64,000 bases of DNA from Methylomonas rapida (GCF_024360925.2 NZ_CP113517.1:1674001-1738000); one strand, 5' to 3'; counted from the stretch's first letter, positions 29,722-38,927 are shown. A program made the numbers and translations. Notes: generated from the letters alone by a model not told the origin.

Positions 29722-30202
29722 AGAACATTATGGCAACAGCCGCCTGACGGCATCAGAGATTCTCAAAGACCCGGTGCTGCTGTTGGCGTTCGGCTTCGGC
29801 TCCGGTTTGGCGAAGAAAATGCCGGGTACGCTGGGCACCCTGGCCGCCATTCCGTTGTATGTGCTGTTGATGCAAACCCCTGTTGCCGTTTATGGGATTT
29901 TCACCCTGCTGAGTGTAGTGTTTGGCATTCTTATCTGCGAGCAAGCCTCGAAAAAACTGGACGTGCACGATTTCGGCGGCATCGTTTGGGACGAGATTGC
30001 CGGTTTCCTGATTACGATGATAGGCTTGCCGTTTTCCTGGCATAGCCTGCTCGCCGGTTTTGTCTTGTTCAGACTATTCGACATTGTCAAACCCTGGCCG
30101 ATCAAATGGCTGGACAAGCATGTTGAAGGCGGCTTGGGCATCATGATGGACGACGTGTTGGCGGGCGTTTTCGCGGCTTTAATCTTGCGTTTTTGGTTTT
30201 AA
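29705..30202 (+). CDS. pgpA: Phosphatidylglycerophosphatase A
   Basis: The product is 165 residues from ATG 29705. PgpA motifs include GFGSGLAKKMPGTLGTLAAIPLY, DFGGIVWDEIAGFLITM (metal-binding Asp/Glu), FRLFDIVKPWPI and HVEGGLGIMMDDVLAG, with 3-4 membrane helices. It removes phosphate from phosphatidylglycerol phosphate at the inner membrane. Last gene of the rib/nusB run. Confidence 0.93.
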   Translation: MSIFLREHYGNSRLTASEILKDPVLLLAFGFGSGLAKKMPGTLGTLAAIPLYVLLMQTPVAVYGIFTLLSVVFGILICEQASKKLDVHDFGGIVWDEIAGFLITMIGLPFSWHSLLAGFVLFRLFDIVKPWPIKWLDKHVEGGLGIMMDDVLAGVFAALILRFWF

Positions 30203-30236
30203 TGGATTTTTGTCTACGGTGCCAGCTTTGAAACTA

Positions 30237-30350
30237 AGGAATGTGTGGGAAATAAGCTCGACAATGGTAGGTGCGAATTCATTCGCACTGTGCGGATAAA
30301 GCCGCACCTACACCGAATACTTGCATGGATTATTTCGTATTCATTCCTAA
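30237..30350. repeat. Palindromic repeat family A, copy 2
   Basis: AAGGAATGTGTGGGAAATAAGC to GTATTCATTCCTAA; the core GGTAGGTGCGAATTCATTCG / GCGGATAAAGCCGCACCTAC folds on itself. It matches 19203-19317 over its whole length. Confidence 0.7.
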
Positions 30351-30361
30351 CGCGGCTTAAT

Positions 30362-30525
30362 CCTATAAAAATCATTTGGTCCACGAAACACACAAAAATC
30401 ACGAACAGTTTCAAAAAGTTATTGCTCAAAAAGCCGGCACCTTGCGGGTAACTAAATCAAGTTACGTAACCATCTGTTTTATTTCGTGTCTTTCGTGTCT
30501 TTCGTGGACTACTGATGTTTTTAGG
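30362..30525. repeat. MITE-like element family B, copy 2
   Basis: Ends read CCTATAAAAATCATTTGGTC and, reverse-complemented, CCTAAAAACATCAGTAGTCC, each continuing with CACGAAA-type sequence. The interior (TTTCAAAAAGTTATTGCTCA, AGTTACGTAACCATCTGTTT) matches copy 1 in inverted orientation. Confidence 0.7.
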
Positions 30526-30570
30526 TTAATCCATAGGGCGCAATAGTCTTAGTCCTTTGCGCCGTATCTA

Positions 30571-30596
30571 AAGGGCGATGACAATCGCCCTTTTTT
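30571..30596 (+). terminator. Rho-independent terminator downstream of pgpA
   Basis: Stem GGGCGAT / ATCGCCC with a GACA loop followed by six T. It lies between pgpA (+) and the minus-strand secreted protein gene and is oriented for the plus strand. Confidence 0.7.
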
Positions 30597-30614
30597 GCAT
30601 ATCAAAAACAGCCG

Positions 30615-31016
30615 TTACTCATCGCAAATATGTTTCGGCGTGTCGCCGTTCTCATCTTGCGGCTGGGCCGTTTTGGGCAGGTTCGGCATCATGTTTTTCA
30701 TGCCTTCGCCGCATTTTTTCATGTCCTGCATGACCTTGCTGTGAGCGGCATCCTTGCCGAATTCCATCGCGCGTGCCATCGCCGCATCGCGTTTACCGGC
30801 CGCGCATAAGGCTTTGACTTCGGCATCCATGGCGTCGGCTTTTTGTTGGAAGGCCTCCAGTTCGGCTTCATCGATATTCGCCATGCAATTTTGCATCTGT
30901 TCAGCTTGTTGCATCAGTTGCTGCATTTGCGCCTCGTTCATTTGCATGCCGCCAAAGTTCTGAGCCGAAACGGCGATAGGTAGTGCCAACAGGCTGCAGG
31001 TCAAGAGTTTTTTCAT
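30615..31016 (-). CDS. Cys/Met-rich secreted protein of unknown function
   Basis: The product is 133 residues from ATG 31016. A signal peptide (LLALPIAVSA) is followed by a Met/Gln-rich helical segment. A body with four cysteines follows (about residues 44, 71, 102 and 131), which could form two disulfides. The pattern of evenly spaced Cys within charged helices is seen in several small periplasmic proteobacterial proteins, but I cannot name the family. The gene lies 31 bp downstream of the tolC-like gene on the same strand, probably one operon, so a periplasmic role linked to efflux or secretion is conceivable. Confidence 0.6.
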   Translation of the reverse strand: MKKLLTCSLLALPIAVSAQNFGGMQMNEAQMQQLMQQAEQMQNCMANIDEAELEAFQQKADAMDAEVKALCAAGKRDAAMARAMEFGKDAAHSKVMQDMKKCGEGMKNMMPNLPKTAQPQDENGDTPKHICDE

Positions 31017-31047
31017 GAAATTCTCCAAAAACACATTGTAGGGATCG

Positions 31048-32364
31048 TCAATTGCGTAAATATTCGTTGATTTGCAGTAGATCTTGCTCGGTCAGGCTGC
31101 CGGAGGCCTGTTTGAGTTTAATGCCGTTGATCAGGTAATCATAACGGCTTCTGGCGTAATCACTCAGGGCCTTGTAAAGATTGCGCTGAATGGCCAGTAC
31201 GTCGACCATGGTGCGGGTGCCGACTTCCAGGCCGGCTTCCGCGGCCTCGACGGCCAATTCGCCCGATTCGGTGGTGGTTTTGAGGGCCTTGACTTGATTG
31301 ATGCTGGCCAAGACGCCGCGATAGGCGTCTTTGACTTCGCGATTGACGCTGCGCTTGACCTTGATCAGTTCTTCCTTCGCGATCTCGTATTCCTGTTGTG
31401 CCTGGCGGGTGCGCGATACCGTGCCGCCGCCTTCAAATATCGGTAGGTTGACTTGGACGCCAAAACTCTCGTTGTCGCCGCGGAAACCAAATTGGTTGCC
31501 GTTGTCCTGTTGATAGTATTGCGCCACGATATCCAGGGTCGGCAAATGCTTGGATTCCTGCAGCTCGATGTTTTTGCGGATGAATTCCGCTTGATTGAAC
31601 TGGGCTACGATCGAAAAGTTATTACTTTCCGCCGAGTTGGCCCACGCGGAAATGTCTTGAGGACTGGGCTGGCTCAGCGGTATTTGCTCTGCCAGCTTTT
31701 TAAGCGTCGCCGGATTGTCGCCAATGATTTCGCGTAACCTTTCCTTGCTGTTATCCAGTTGATTTTCGGCCTCGATGACGGCGGCTTGCGCGCGATCGAA
31801 AGCGGCCTGGGCTTCGTAGACGTCGGTGATCGCAATGATGCCGACATCGAAGCGCTGCTTGGCTTGTTCCAATTGTTTTTCGATGGAATTCTTTTCGGCA
31901 ACGATGAAATCAAGATTATCTTGAGCCGCGAGCACATTGAAATAAGCCTCGACGGTTCGCGTCATCAGGCCTTGTTGCTTGGCTTGAAATTCGGCTTCGG
32001 CCTGGGCGATTTTGTTTTCGGATTGATCCAGCTGTACCCAGTGGCCCCAGTTGAAAACGGGTTGCTTCAGGCTGATTCCCAAGGCATGATCCCAATAATG
32101 CTGCAAGCCCGCGCCCATGATGCTGAACTCGGTTTTGTAGTTGGCCAGTCGGTTACGCTCGCTGCTGGCGGTAAAACTTAAATTAGGCAGCATTTGCGCA
32201 ATGCTTTGCGATTTGAACTCACCAGCGACCGCTTGATTGATGTCGCTGATCTTGAATTCAGGATCGTTTTGTACAGCCAATCGATAAATTTCCATCAAGT
32301 CTTCGGCCAAGGCCGCTTCGAACGGTATAGAGGCTAACCATAGCGCCGCCAACAGTCTTATCAT
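31048..32364 (-). CDS. tolC: TolC family outer-membrane channel protein
   Basis: The product is 438 residues. A signal peptide (cleavage near FEAALA) is followed by DLMEIYRLAVQNDPEFK and two OEP repeats rich in coiled coil. QQGLMTRTVEAYFNVLAAQDNLDF, LEQAKQRFDVGIIAITDVYEAQAAFD and the late LEVGTRTMVDVLAIQRNLY are TolC-type. It forms trimeric tunnels for type I secretion or RND/ABC efflux. No inner-membrane partner is adjacent, as is usual for TolC itself. It is followed by the secreted Cys/Met-rich protein gene. Confidence 0.9.
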   Translation of the reverse strand: MIRLLAALWLASIPFEAALAEDLMEIYRLAVQNDPEFKISDINQAVAGEFKSQSIAQMLPNLSFTASSERNRLANYKTEFSIMGAGLQHYWDHALGISLKQPVFNWGHWVQLDQSENKIAQAEAEFQAKQQGLMTRTVEAYFNVLAAQDNLDFIVAEKNSIEKQLEQAKQRFDVGIIAITDVYEAQAAFDRAQAAVIEAENQLDNSKERLREIIGDNPATLKKLAEQIPLSQPSPQDISAWANSAESNNFSIVAQFNQAEFIRKNIELQESKHLPTLDIVAQYYQQDNGNQFGFRGDNESFGVQVNLPIFEGGGTVSRTRQAQQEYEIAKEELIKVKRSVNREVKDAYRGVLASINQVKALKTTTESGELAVEAAEAGLEVGTRTMVDVLAIQRNLYKALSDYARSRYDYLINGIKLKQASGSLTEQDLLQINEYLRN

Positions 32365-32508
32365 TGCAATGTTCCGTACAGAGGTGTGAGAATTAATCGA
32401 TATTATCGCCTAGAATACAGCTACTTCTGCAGCTTTATTTAAGTTTCGCATAAGGTTAGGCCGACAATATTGATTCGTCAAAAATTTAACCCAATCCCAA
32501 GAGCTATT

Positions 32509-33390
32509 ATGACTATGAAAGTTACCAAAGCCGTTTTTCCCGTTGCCGGACTGGGCACCCGGTCATTGCCCGCAACCAAGGCCGTTGCCAAGGAAATGTT
32601 GCCGGTGGTGGACAAGCCGCTGATTCAGTATGCGGTGGAAGAGGCCGTGGCCGCCGGCATCGACACGATGATTTTCGTGATCGGTAGAAACAAGGAATCC
32701 ATTGCCAACCATTTCGATAAATCCTACGAACTGGAAAAGGAACTGGAAAAAAGCGGCAAGACCGATTTGCTGAAAATGCTGCGGGAGATTTTGCCCGCGC
32801 ATGTGTCCTGCGTATTCGTGCGTCAAGCGGAGGCTCTGGGTTTGGGTCATGCGGTGCATTGCGCCAAGCCGGTGGTCGGTAACGAGCCGTTTGCGGTGAT
32901 CTTGCCGGATGACTTGATCGAGGACGGCGAGCGCGGTTGCATGAAGCAGATGGTGGATTTGTTCGACAAAGAGCAAAGCAGCGTGTTGGGGGTAGAGCGG
33001 GTCGATCCCAAGGAAACCCATAAGTACGGCATCGTCGAACATGCCGAAGCCTCGCCCAGAGTCGGTTGGTTGAGTTCCATCGTCGAGAAACCTAAACCCG
33101 AAGTGGCGCCCTCCAATATCGCGGTGGTCGGGCGCTACATCTTGACGCCGGCCATTTTTCAAAAAATCGAGAACACGGGGCGCGGTGCCGGCGGCGAAAT
33201 TCAATTGACCGATGCGATTGCCGCGTTGATGAAAGACGAACGCGTTTTGTCCTATGAATTCGAAGGCAATCGCTACGACTGCGGTTCCAAGTTTGGTTTT
33301 TTGTTGGCCAATGTCGAATATGGCTTGCTGCACAAGGAAATCAAAGCCGAATTCGCCAACTATCTGAAACAACGCGTCAGCAAAATCTAG
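32509..33390 (+). CDS. galU: UTP-glucose-1-phosphate uridylyltransferase
   Basis: The product is 293 residues from ATG 32509 (an earlier in-frame start has no site). Nucleotidyltransferase motifs are PVAGLGTRSLPATKAVAKEMLPVVDKPLIQYAVEEA, LGLGHAVHCAKPVVG, ILPDDLI and RYDCGSKFGFL. It makes UDP-glucose for polysaccharide and sucrose or glycogen metabolism. The gene stands alone, divergent from tolC; a GATGCCGA/TCGGCATC hairpin lies just after its stop (33404-33427). Confidence 0.93.
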   Translation: MTMKVTKAVFPVAGLGTRSLPATKAVAKEMLPVVDKPLIQYAVEEAVAAGIDTMIFVIGRNKESIANHFDKSYELEKELEKSGKTDLLKMLREILPAHVSCVFVRQAEALGLGHAVHCAKPVVGNEPFAVILPDDLIEDGERGCMKQMVDLFDKEQSSVLGVERVDPKETHKYGIVEHAEASPRVGWLSSIVEKPKPEVAPSNIAVVGRYILTPAIFQKIENTGRGAGGEIQLTDAIAALMKDERVLSYEFEGNRYDCGSKFGFLLANVEYGLLHKEIKAEFANYLKQRVSKI

Positions 33391-33403
33391 CGGGATATAG
33401 CGG

Positions 33404-33427
33404 GGATGCCGACAGTATCTCGGCATC
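33404..33427 (+). terminator. Possible terminator hairpin after galU
   Basis: GATGCCGA pairs with TCGGCATC (8 bp); the tract downstream (CTTGAATTT) is only weakly T-rich. Confidence 0.35.
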
Positions 33428-33526
33428 CTTGAATTTGCCTGCAGGCCTGGAAAAAAAGAATTTTTCCTATGGTTGTTCGATCGAGCCTCATCGATAATGG
33501 CGGGTTTAGTCAGCGACCTTGTCTTT

Positions 33527-34837
33527 ATGAGTCTGCGATATCAGATCATTTTCCGAATTCTCCTGTCATCGTTTTGCATACTGGTTCTGGGGGGGGCATT
33601 GGCCATCTGGCAAGCGCGCCAGGCCGTGGAAAAAGAGGTCGATGCGTCGATACGCCTGGTGTTGCAGTTAATCACGCTGGGTATTGCCGATGCGCCGTCA
33701 TTGCAGCATGTCGATGATCTATCCCGCCTCACGGCCTTGCGGCAAACCCGCCATCTGAACATACAAATCAAGAAGGCCAACGGCCAGTTGGTGCATTTTG
33801 CCGGCGAACAGCAACCCATTCATCCGGAAGACATGCCGCCGGCCTGGTTCATTCGCTGGGTCAAGAGCGACTATCCCGAAGTCGAGCACAGTTTGACCAC
33901 CCAGGACGGCGAAGCGCTGACCTTGGTCATCAAGGCGCAACCCCTGGATGAAATCACCGAAGTCTGGCAGGAAAGCGTCAGTTTTTTTACCTCGATTTCG
34001 TTGCTGACCTTGCTGACCTTCATTGCGGTCAATTTGGTGTTGAATAAATCGCTCAAGGCGATTGCGGCGATCGTCGATGCCCTGCGCATGATCGAGACGG
34101 GCCAATATCGCTACCAGTTGCCCAAATTCGCTACCGCGGAGTTCGATACCATTGCCAGCGCCATCAATCATATGACGGTGGAACTGGAAAAAGCCCGCCA
34201 GGAGAATCGAGCCTTGACCCAGCATTCCCTGGCCATACAGGAAGAGGAGCGGCAGCGCCTGTCGCAAGAATTGCATGACGAATTCGGACAATCCCTGACC
34301 GCCATCAAGGTCATGGCGGTAACCGCCGCTCAGCAAAATCCCGGCGCCAGTAAAATTACCGCGACCATTACCGAGATTTGCGATCATTTGATACAGGTGC
34401 TGCGCTCCATGATGCAGCAATTGCATCCCCTGGTGTTGACCGAGTTGGGGCTAAAGGCTACGCTGGAAGACATGGTGGATCATTGGTCGGAACGAAACCC
34501 CAATCTGGATTTGCGTATCCATTGCTGCGATGAAGTGGATGAACTGGACAAGAACGTGACCCGGCAGGTTTTTAGAGTGATACAAGAATCTTTGACCAAC
34601 GTGATACGGCACGCCAACGCCGAGCGGGTGGCTATCGATTTGAAATTGTTGGAACCGGAAAACGCATTGCAGTTGACCGTGGAAGACGATGGCCAAGGCT
34701 GCGATTTACAAAATCTCAACAGGGGGTTTGGCCTGCGCGGCATGAAAGAGCGCGTCAGATCGCTGGAAGGCGAGTTCAATCTCCAATCAGAGCCCGGTAA
34801 GGGTACGGTCATAACAGCCTGGATTCCGTTGTCATGA
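33527..34837 (+). CDS. NarX/UhpB-type sensor histidine kinase
   Basis: The product is 436 residues from ATG 33527 (MSLRYQIIFRILL), which puts a membrane helix at the N-terminus; a longer in-frame start at 33473 is less likely. Two membrane helices (about 10-30 and 165-185) bound a periplasmic domain of about 135 residues. A HAMP-like segment follows, then the HisKA_3 dimerisation box with LSQELHDEFGQSL (phospho-His about H250) and a HATPase domain (VIQESLTNVIRHANA, VEDDGQGCD, GFGLRGMKERV). The partner regulator overlaps its stop by 4 bases. The signal is unknown. Confidence 0.88.
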   Translation: MSLRYQIIFRILLSSFCILVLGGALAIWQARQAVEKEVDASIRLVLQLITLGIADAPSLQHVDDLSRLTALRQTRHLNIQIKKANGQLVHFAGEQQPIHPEDMPPAWFIRWVKSDYPEVEHSLTTQDGEALTLVIKAQPLDEITEVWQESVSFFTSISLLTLLTFIAVNLVLNKSLKAIAAIVDALRMIETGQYRYQLPKFATAEFDTIASAINHMTVELEKARQENRALTQHSLAIQEEERQRLSQELHDEFGQSLTAIKVMAVTAAQQNPGASKITATITEICDHLIQVLRSMMQQLHPLVLTELGLKATLEDMVDHWSERNPNLDLRIHCCDEVDELDKNVTRQVFRVIQESLTNVIRHANAERVAIDLKLLEPENALQLTVEDDGQGCDLQNLNRGFGLRGMKERVRSLEGEFNLQSEPGKGTVITAWIPLS

Positions 34838-35481
34838 GTTTGAATAAAATTACCATCATTTTGGTCGATGACCATGCCGTCGTGAGGGCGGGTTTCAAGA
34901 TGTTGCTGGCCAGTAGCGACAAGATCGCGGTCATCGGCGAGGCCGAGCGAGGCGAGCAGGCCATTCAGCTTTATCAGGAGCTGAAGCCGGATATCGTCGT
35001 GATGGACTTGTCCATGCCGGGGATAGGCGGTCTGGAAACCATACGCCGCATCGTGCAGCGCGATAACGAAGCGTCTATTTTGGTGTTCAGCGTGCATCAC
35101 GAGCAGGTGTATATCAACCGGGCCTTGAATGCCGGCGCCAAAGGCTACATCACCAAAAACAGCGCGCCGGAGATTTTGGCCGAGGCCATTATCACTATCC
35201 TGCAAGGGGAAACCTATGTGGAGAAAGGGCTGTTGAAGGAGGGCGGCGATTCGCATAAGCCCGGCGATTATCAAAGCCTGATCGCGTCATTTTCGCCGCG
35301 CGAATTCGATATCTTCAACTTGTTGGCGCAAGGCTTGACGGTGCATAAAATCGCGGACCAGCTGTGTCTCGGCAACAAAACCGTCGCCAACTACGCCACC
35401 CAAATCAAGAAAAAATTACAGGTAGACACCACCGCCGAACTGGCCCATATCGCCGTGAATTTGGGCGTGACGATCAGGTAA
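34834..35481 (+). CDS. LuxR/NarL-type response regulator
   Basis: The product is 215 residues. The receiver has an acidic pair D12-D13, phospho-acceptor D58 (VVMDLSMPG), and K in GYITKNSAP. The C-terminal LuxR helix-turn-helix is FSPREFDIFNLLAQGLTVHKIADQLCLGNKTVANYATQIKKKL. It is co-translated with the kinase (ATGA). The nearby genes give no clear clue to the regulon. It is followed directly by an inverted family A repeat. Confidence 0.9.
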   Translation: MSLNKITIILVDDHAVVRAGFKMLLASSDKIAVIGEAERGEQAIQLYQELKPDIVVMDLSMPGIGGLETIRRIVQRDNEASILVFSVHHEQVYINRALNAGAKGYITKNSAPEILAEAIITILQGETYVEKGLLKEGGDSHKPGDYQSLIASFSPREFDIFNLLAQGLTVHKIADQLCLGNKTVANYATQIKKKLQVDTTAELAHIAVNLGVTIR

Positions 35482-35582
35482 GGCATGAGCATGAAATAGC
35501 CCATGCAAGTGTTCGGGGTAGGTGCGGATTTATCCGCGCATTGCGAATGAATTTGCACCTACCAATGCCGAGCTTTGCTAAC
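35481..35582. repeat. Palindromic repeat family A, copy 3 (inverted)
   Basis: GCATGAGCATGAAATAGCCC to GAGCTTTGCTAACC with the core GTAGGTGCGGATTTATCCGC / GAATTTGCACCTACC. The outer arms are more diverged than in copies 1, 2 and 4. Confidence 0.6.
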
Positions 35583-35601
35583 CTCGACCACGTTTTTTAG
35601 G

Positions 35602-37128
35602 TCATGCGTAACCATAGGCGTCGATGAAAGGCTGAAGCCAGGGCATGACAGCAGCGTATTCGCTTTGGTAATGCTTCCAGCGCCCGACCGATGACGAATA
35701 AAGCGGCTGGGCGACCTGACTGAAACTGGGGCTGGCGATAACCTTGCCGACGGCATGCTTGTGAAAATCGGCGACATCGGGGTTCCAGTCCAGACCTAGA
35801 AAGTCAAACACCCGACGAAACGCGCCTTCGAAGTCGAATACCGCGTCCTCGTAACGAAATTCGACATAGTCCATTGTCAGTTTCGGTTTTACCCCTGTCC
35901 ACCAATCCATGACCTGCGCATAAAATCGCGCGGTCCCTTCCCAGGTAAACAAATGTACGGTCGATGGCGTCGGGATCATGGTTTGCATGAAGCAGCTCAA
36001 ACAGACATCGCGCGGGTCGCGCAGCAGAAAAACCAGCTTGGCGTCCGGGAAGAGGCAATTGATCAGGCCAATATCGATGCTGTTCATCGTGGTTTTGTCC
36101 AGGAATAGACGATCGCCGATTTTGTCGCCGAACAGGGCCCTGGCGCGTTGCCAATAGAAAGTGCGCAGATGTAAAACACCCTCCCAATCGAGCTGTTCCA
36201 GCAGCTGCGGAATAGTGCCCTGCTGATTGATCATCCGTTTCAATTCGTTGGCCGTGGCCATGATCAGATCGGTTTCGTCGGCGACGAATATGTCAGGATG
36301 CGCGCCGAGCACCTCCTGCGTCAGGGTGGTGCCGGTGCGCATGAAACCCAATAAAAAAACCGGTGCCGCATGTTCGGCGGGAAAATCGGCGTTTTTCCAT
36401 TTGCCGAGCAACTCGGGGGTGAAGTCGGTCTTGTACGTGTCCAGCATGTTGGGGACCAGGTTCGCATCCTGGCGCTGAACCTCGGGCAGGCGGGGCGATA
36501 CGCTGGCCGCCGCATGCAAGTGAGTGAATACTTGCTCCGATACTTGCAATTTATCCAGGACTCTTGCCAATTCCTTGTGCGCACGGAATTTTTCCTCGGG
36601 TTTTAGCAGCGGATTTTGCAGCACTTTTTCCAAGCGTTGCCGGGCTAGTTCCGTCTGCCCATCGGCAATTTCCAGCGTGGCCAGCAATATCGCCAGCATG
36701 GCGTTGTCCGGTGCCAGCTTCAATGCCTGGCGACCGGCCACCAATGCCAGTTTTTTTTGATTCAGGCGGGAATGGGATAAGGCCAGCAATTGAAAGCCGC
36801 GCACGACGGATGGGTTGATTTGCACGGCCTGTTTGCAAAGCTCGGCCGCGCCAGAATAATCATTCCAGTGTTGTAGCTGATCGGCCAAATCCAATACCAA
36901 TTTAATGTCGCGGCTTTTGCGGGCCTTTTTGGCCAGCAGTTGGCCGGATTGCCGCAAATGCGGTAAACCTTCATCGCGCTTGCCCTGCCAGCACAGTGCT
37001 TGCCCTAGGCAAGCCAGGGCTTGCGGGTCCTTGGGGCTTTCTTTGACTGCCTGGCTGAACCAGTGCACGGCTTCGGGAAGGTTTTTATTCTGAATTGCGG
37101 CTTGGCCGCGTTGGATGAAAAGAGTCAT
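35602..37128 (-). CDS. TPR-repeat sulfotransferase family protein
   Basis: The product is 508 residues. Residues about 1-240 are TPR helices (AIQNKNLPEAVHWFSQAVKESPKDPQALACLGQALCW and further units). Residues about 255-490 form a PAPS-dependent sulfotransferase-like domain: the 5'-phosphosulfate loop is LLGFMRTGTTLTQEVL and the 3'-phosphate site is LVFLLRDPRDVCLSCF. Proteins of this architecture are common in methylotrophs and marine proteobacteria, usually with unknown acceptors (polysaccharide or protein). It stands alone. Confidence 0.8.
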   Translation of the reverse strand: MTLFIQRGQAAIQNKNLPEAVHWFSQAVKESPKDPQALACLGQALCWQGKRDEGLPHLRQSGQLLAKKARKSRDIKLVLDLADQLQHWNDYSGAAELCKQAVQINPSVVRGFQLLALSHSRLNQKKLALVAGRQALKLAPDNAMLAILLATLEIADGQTELARQRLEKVLQNPLLKPEEKFRAHKELARVLDKLQVSEQVFTHLHAAASVSPRLPEVQRQDANLVPNMLDTYKTDFTPELLGKWKNADFPAEHAAPVFLLGFMRTGTTLTQEVLGAHPDIFVADETDLIMATANELKRMINQQGTIPQLLEQLDWEGVLHLRTFYWQRARALFGDKIGDRLFLDKTTMNSIDIGLINCLFPDAKLVFLLRDPRDVCLSCFMQTMIPTPSTVHLFTWEGTARFYAQVMDWWTGVKPKLTMDYVEFRYEDAVFDFEGAFRRVFDFLGLDWNPDVADFHKHAVGKVIASPSFSQVAQPLYSSSVGRWKHYQSEYAAVMPWLQPFIDAYGYA

Positions 37129-37798
37129 TGGGCCTTATGGGTAAGGTTTTGTGCGTGTTGCGAAGTTTGCGTCAGTCAGCATGTACAGCTTTTTAAAAGA
37201 TCTTATCGGTTCGACGTCTCGCCGCGATTTGGCAAGGCATTGATCGCAACGAGGTGTCGTTGAAAGATGGCCGGTTTTAATAGCTATGCTGCTATTGCTT
37301 AATAGCCTACACGAAATTGTTTTTCAAAGAAAAGCGAGAAAGCTTTTTGGAGTGCAGTTGAGCTAATTCACCGGAAAAGTGGAGGTGGTAATGTTATTTA
37401 ACACAGATTAATTGCGTGATGTGCTAGTGGGGGAAACCATTTCTGCCGCATCAGGATATCGCGAAAATAACTTGCCGATTTTAGAAGGCAGCCATTCCGG
37501 CCTCCAAATCATATTATGCGGATGAGCTTTGATCGTTCATGACAGCCTGGGCTCCGGCGTTTCCTGTTTTCTGTTCTGTGTTGACAAATTAATGCAGAGG
37601 GTTTGGCCAGTCTGTTTGTAAAAACAGGTGCGTATTTTGCTTAAGAAATTGTGTTGTTAGGTTTGTCCTGCCGTCTGGCTACAAAGAGAGTTTTTACCGC
37701 TACTCCATGCCACAGGCGAAATGAATTTACGCAGATGTGCGTAAAAGTTTGGTGGGACATGAATGCTGTGAATTTAAATACAATTCCATGAGGGAAAA
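37129..37798. other. Long upstream region of the first sorting-signal protein
   Basis: No gene was seen in these 670 bp. Base composition is more A+T-rich than the flanks. A weak sigma-54-like element lies at 37626-37641. No riboswitch or repeat of the families seen elsewhere was recognised. Confidence 0.5.
37626..37641 (+). promoter_or_regulatory. Weak sigma-54-like -24/-12 element
   Basis: AGGTGCGTATTTTGCT has GG at 37627-37628 and GC at 37639-37640, the 12-bp offset of -24/-12 promoters, with a perfect TTGC but only a partial TGGC half. It lies about 160 bp before the gene at 37799. Confidence 0.3.
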
Positions 37799-38791
37799 AT
37801 GAAAAAAAATAAACTGCATAGAGCTGTCTTGGCAGCGTTGGGGGTATCGGCCATGGCAGCCTATTCTTCTCAAGCCAGTGCGTTTGGCAGTATCGATATA
37901 GGTACTTTTACCGGCTCGACCATTTCCGTGGATAGTACTACGCCTTTCAAGGCGTTCAGCGATTACAAGGCTCAAAATCAGGGCTGGATGCATACCGCCA
38001 GATTTTTTACCTTGACCATAGGGGATGCCTCCGAAATGGCTAGTGGTAAAACCTACGACGTGCAGTTGAAAATGACTGGACGGGGTACGCTCAATCTCGG
38101 CGACGCGACCGCCGCGGCGATCAATAACCCATCCTTTGCCGTATGGACCGCCGGAACAGGTGCCATCAATACCGGTCAGGCAACCAGTATAGGTCATGGC
38201 TGGAATCCAACCCGTGGCGTGCAGGAAATTGCCACGGATGTCAATGGTGACTCAACGACTGTATGGACTAACGAAACTTTGGGCGTGGCCGGCATTTTGG
38301 AAGGTCATCAAGGATGGATAGGATATGTCAATTCCGGGCCTGCTTATACGCTGATCAACCAGCTAGATCCGCAAAACGGAAATCTGCAGACAGATACCGG
38401 TGCAGCGGTGCTGGATTCGGTGTCGAACGGTGGTTTGAACACCAGCAGTTTATCTTGGTTGACTAATCCAGGCGCTTCTAGCACCAGTTTCAGCAACAAT
38501 TATTATCGAAATGGCGACAATGGGCCGACGATTGGCAGCGCGCCGGATTTTGCGATGATGATCCTATCGGGATTAAAAGCCGGTAATTATCTGATCGGAC
38601 TGGGCGGCAGTTGCCCAGGTTATCCAAGCGATAGTGCAGCCGCCGCGGCTTGCGGAAAGGGTAATCAATTTACCTTTGAAGTATCCGCCGCGCCCGCCGC
38701 AGTCCCTGTTCCTGGTGCGGTTTGGTTGTTCGGTTCGGCCATGATAGGCTTGCTTGGCATCGGCAGACGGAAACAGAACCAACAAGCCTAA
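37799..38791 (+). CDS. Secreted protein with VPxPxA/PEP-CTERM-like sorting signal
   Basis: The product is 330 residues from ATG 37799 (GAGGGA 5-10 bases upstream). A signal peptide ends near SSQASA. The body is rich in Gly, Ser, Asn and Thr without recognised catalytic motifs. The C-terminus VPVPGAVWLFGSAMIGLLGI then GRRKQNQQA is a tripartite sorting signal: a short motif, a membrane helix and a basic tail. Such signals are handled by exosortase/EpsH-type systems and target proteins to the envelope or exopolysaccharide matrix. No exosortase lies in the window. A strong terminator follows. Confidence 0.75.
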   Translation: MKKNKLHRAVLAALGVSAMAAYSSQASAFGSIDIGTFTGSTISVDSTTPFKAFSDYKAQNQGWMHTARFFTLTIGDASEMASGKTYDVQLKMTGRGTLNLGDATAAAINNPSFAVWTAGTGAINTGQATSIGHGWNPTRGVQEIATDVNGDSTTVWTNETLGVAGILEGHQGWIGYVNSGPAYTLINQLDPQNGNLQTDTGAAVLDSVSNGGLNTSSLSWLTNPGASSTSFSNNYYRNGDNGPTIGSAPDFAMMILSGLKAGNYLIGLGGSCPGYPSDSAAAAACGKGNQFTFEVSAAPAAVPVPGAVWLFGSAMIGLLGIGRRKQNQQA

Positions 38792-38846
38792 GGGTAAGGG
38801 GCTCGCAAGGCTTAATATCCCTGCTTTGAAGAATGTCGTAAAAGTC

Positions 38847-38890
38847 AAAACCCTCCCTTCTCCCGCCGGGAGAAGGGAGGGTTTTACTTT
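38847..38890. terminator. Strong bidirectional terminator (repeat family E, copy 2)
   Basis: AAAACCCTCCCTTCTCCC and GGGAGAAGGGAGGGTTTT form a perfect 18-bp stem with a GCC loop, flanked by T-rich tracts on both strands. It separates the convergent genes ending at 38791 (+) and 38928 (-). The surrounding GTCGTAAAAGTC and CTTTTTTCGAC extend the palindrome and relate it to repeats at 2303 and 40005. Confidence 0.8.
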
Positions 38891-38927
38891 TTTCGACATC
38901 AGCCTCTTTTAGCGAGGTAGCTTGTTT

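Larger units (their letters stand above)
30203..30614. other. Intergenic region with two repeats and a terminator
   Basis: There is no gene in these 412 bp. Contents in order: family A repeat (30237-30350), MITE-like family B (30362-30525), and a terminator hairpin (30571-30596). Confidence 0.6.
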
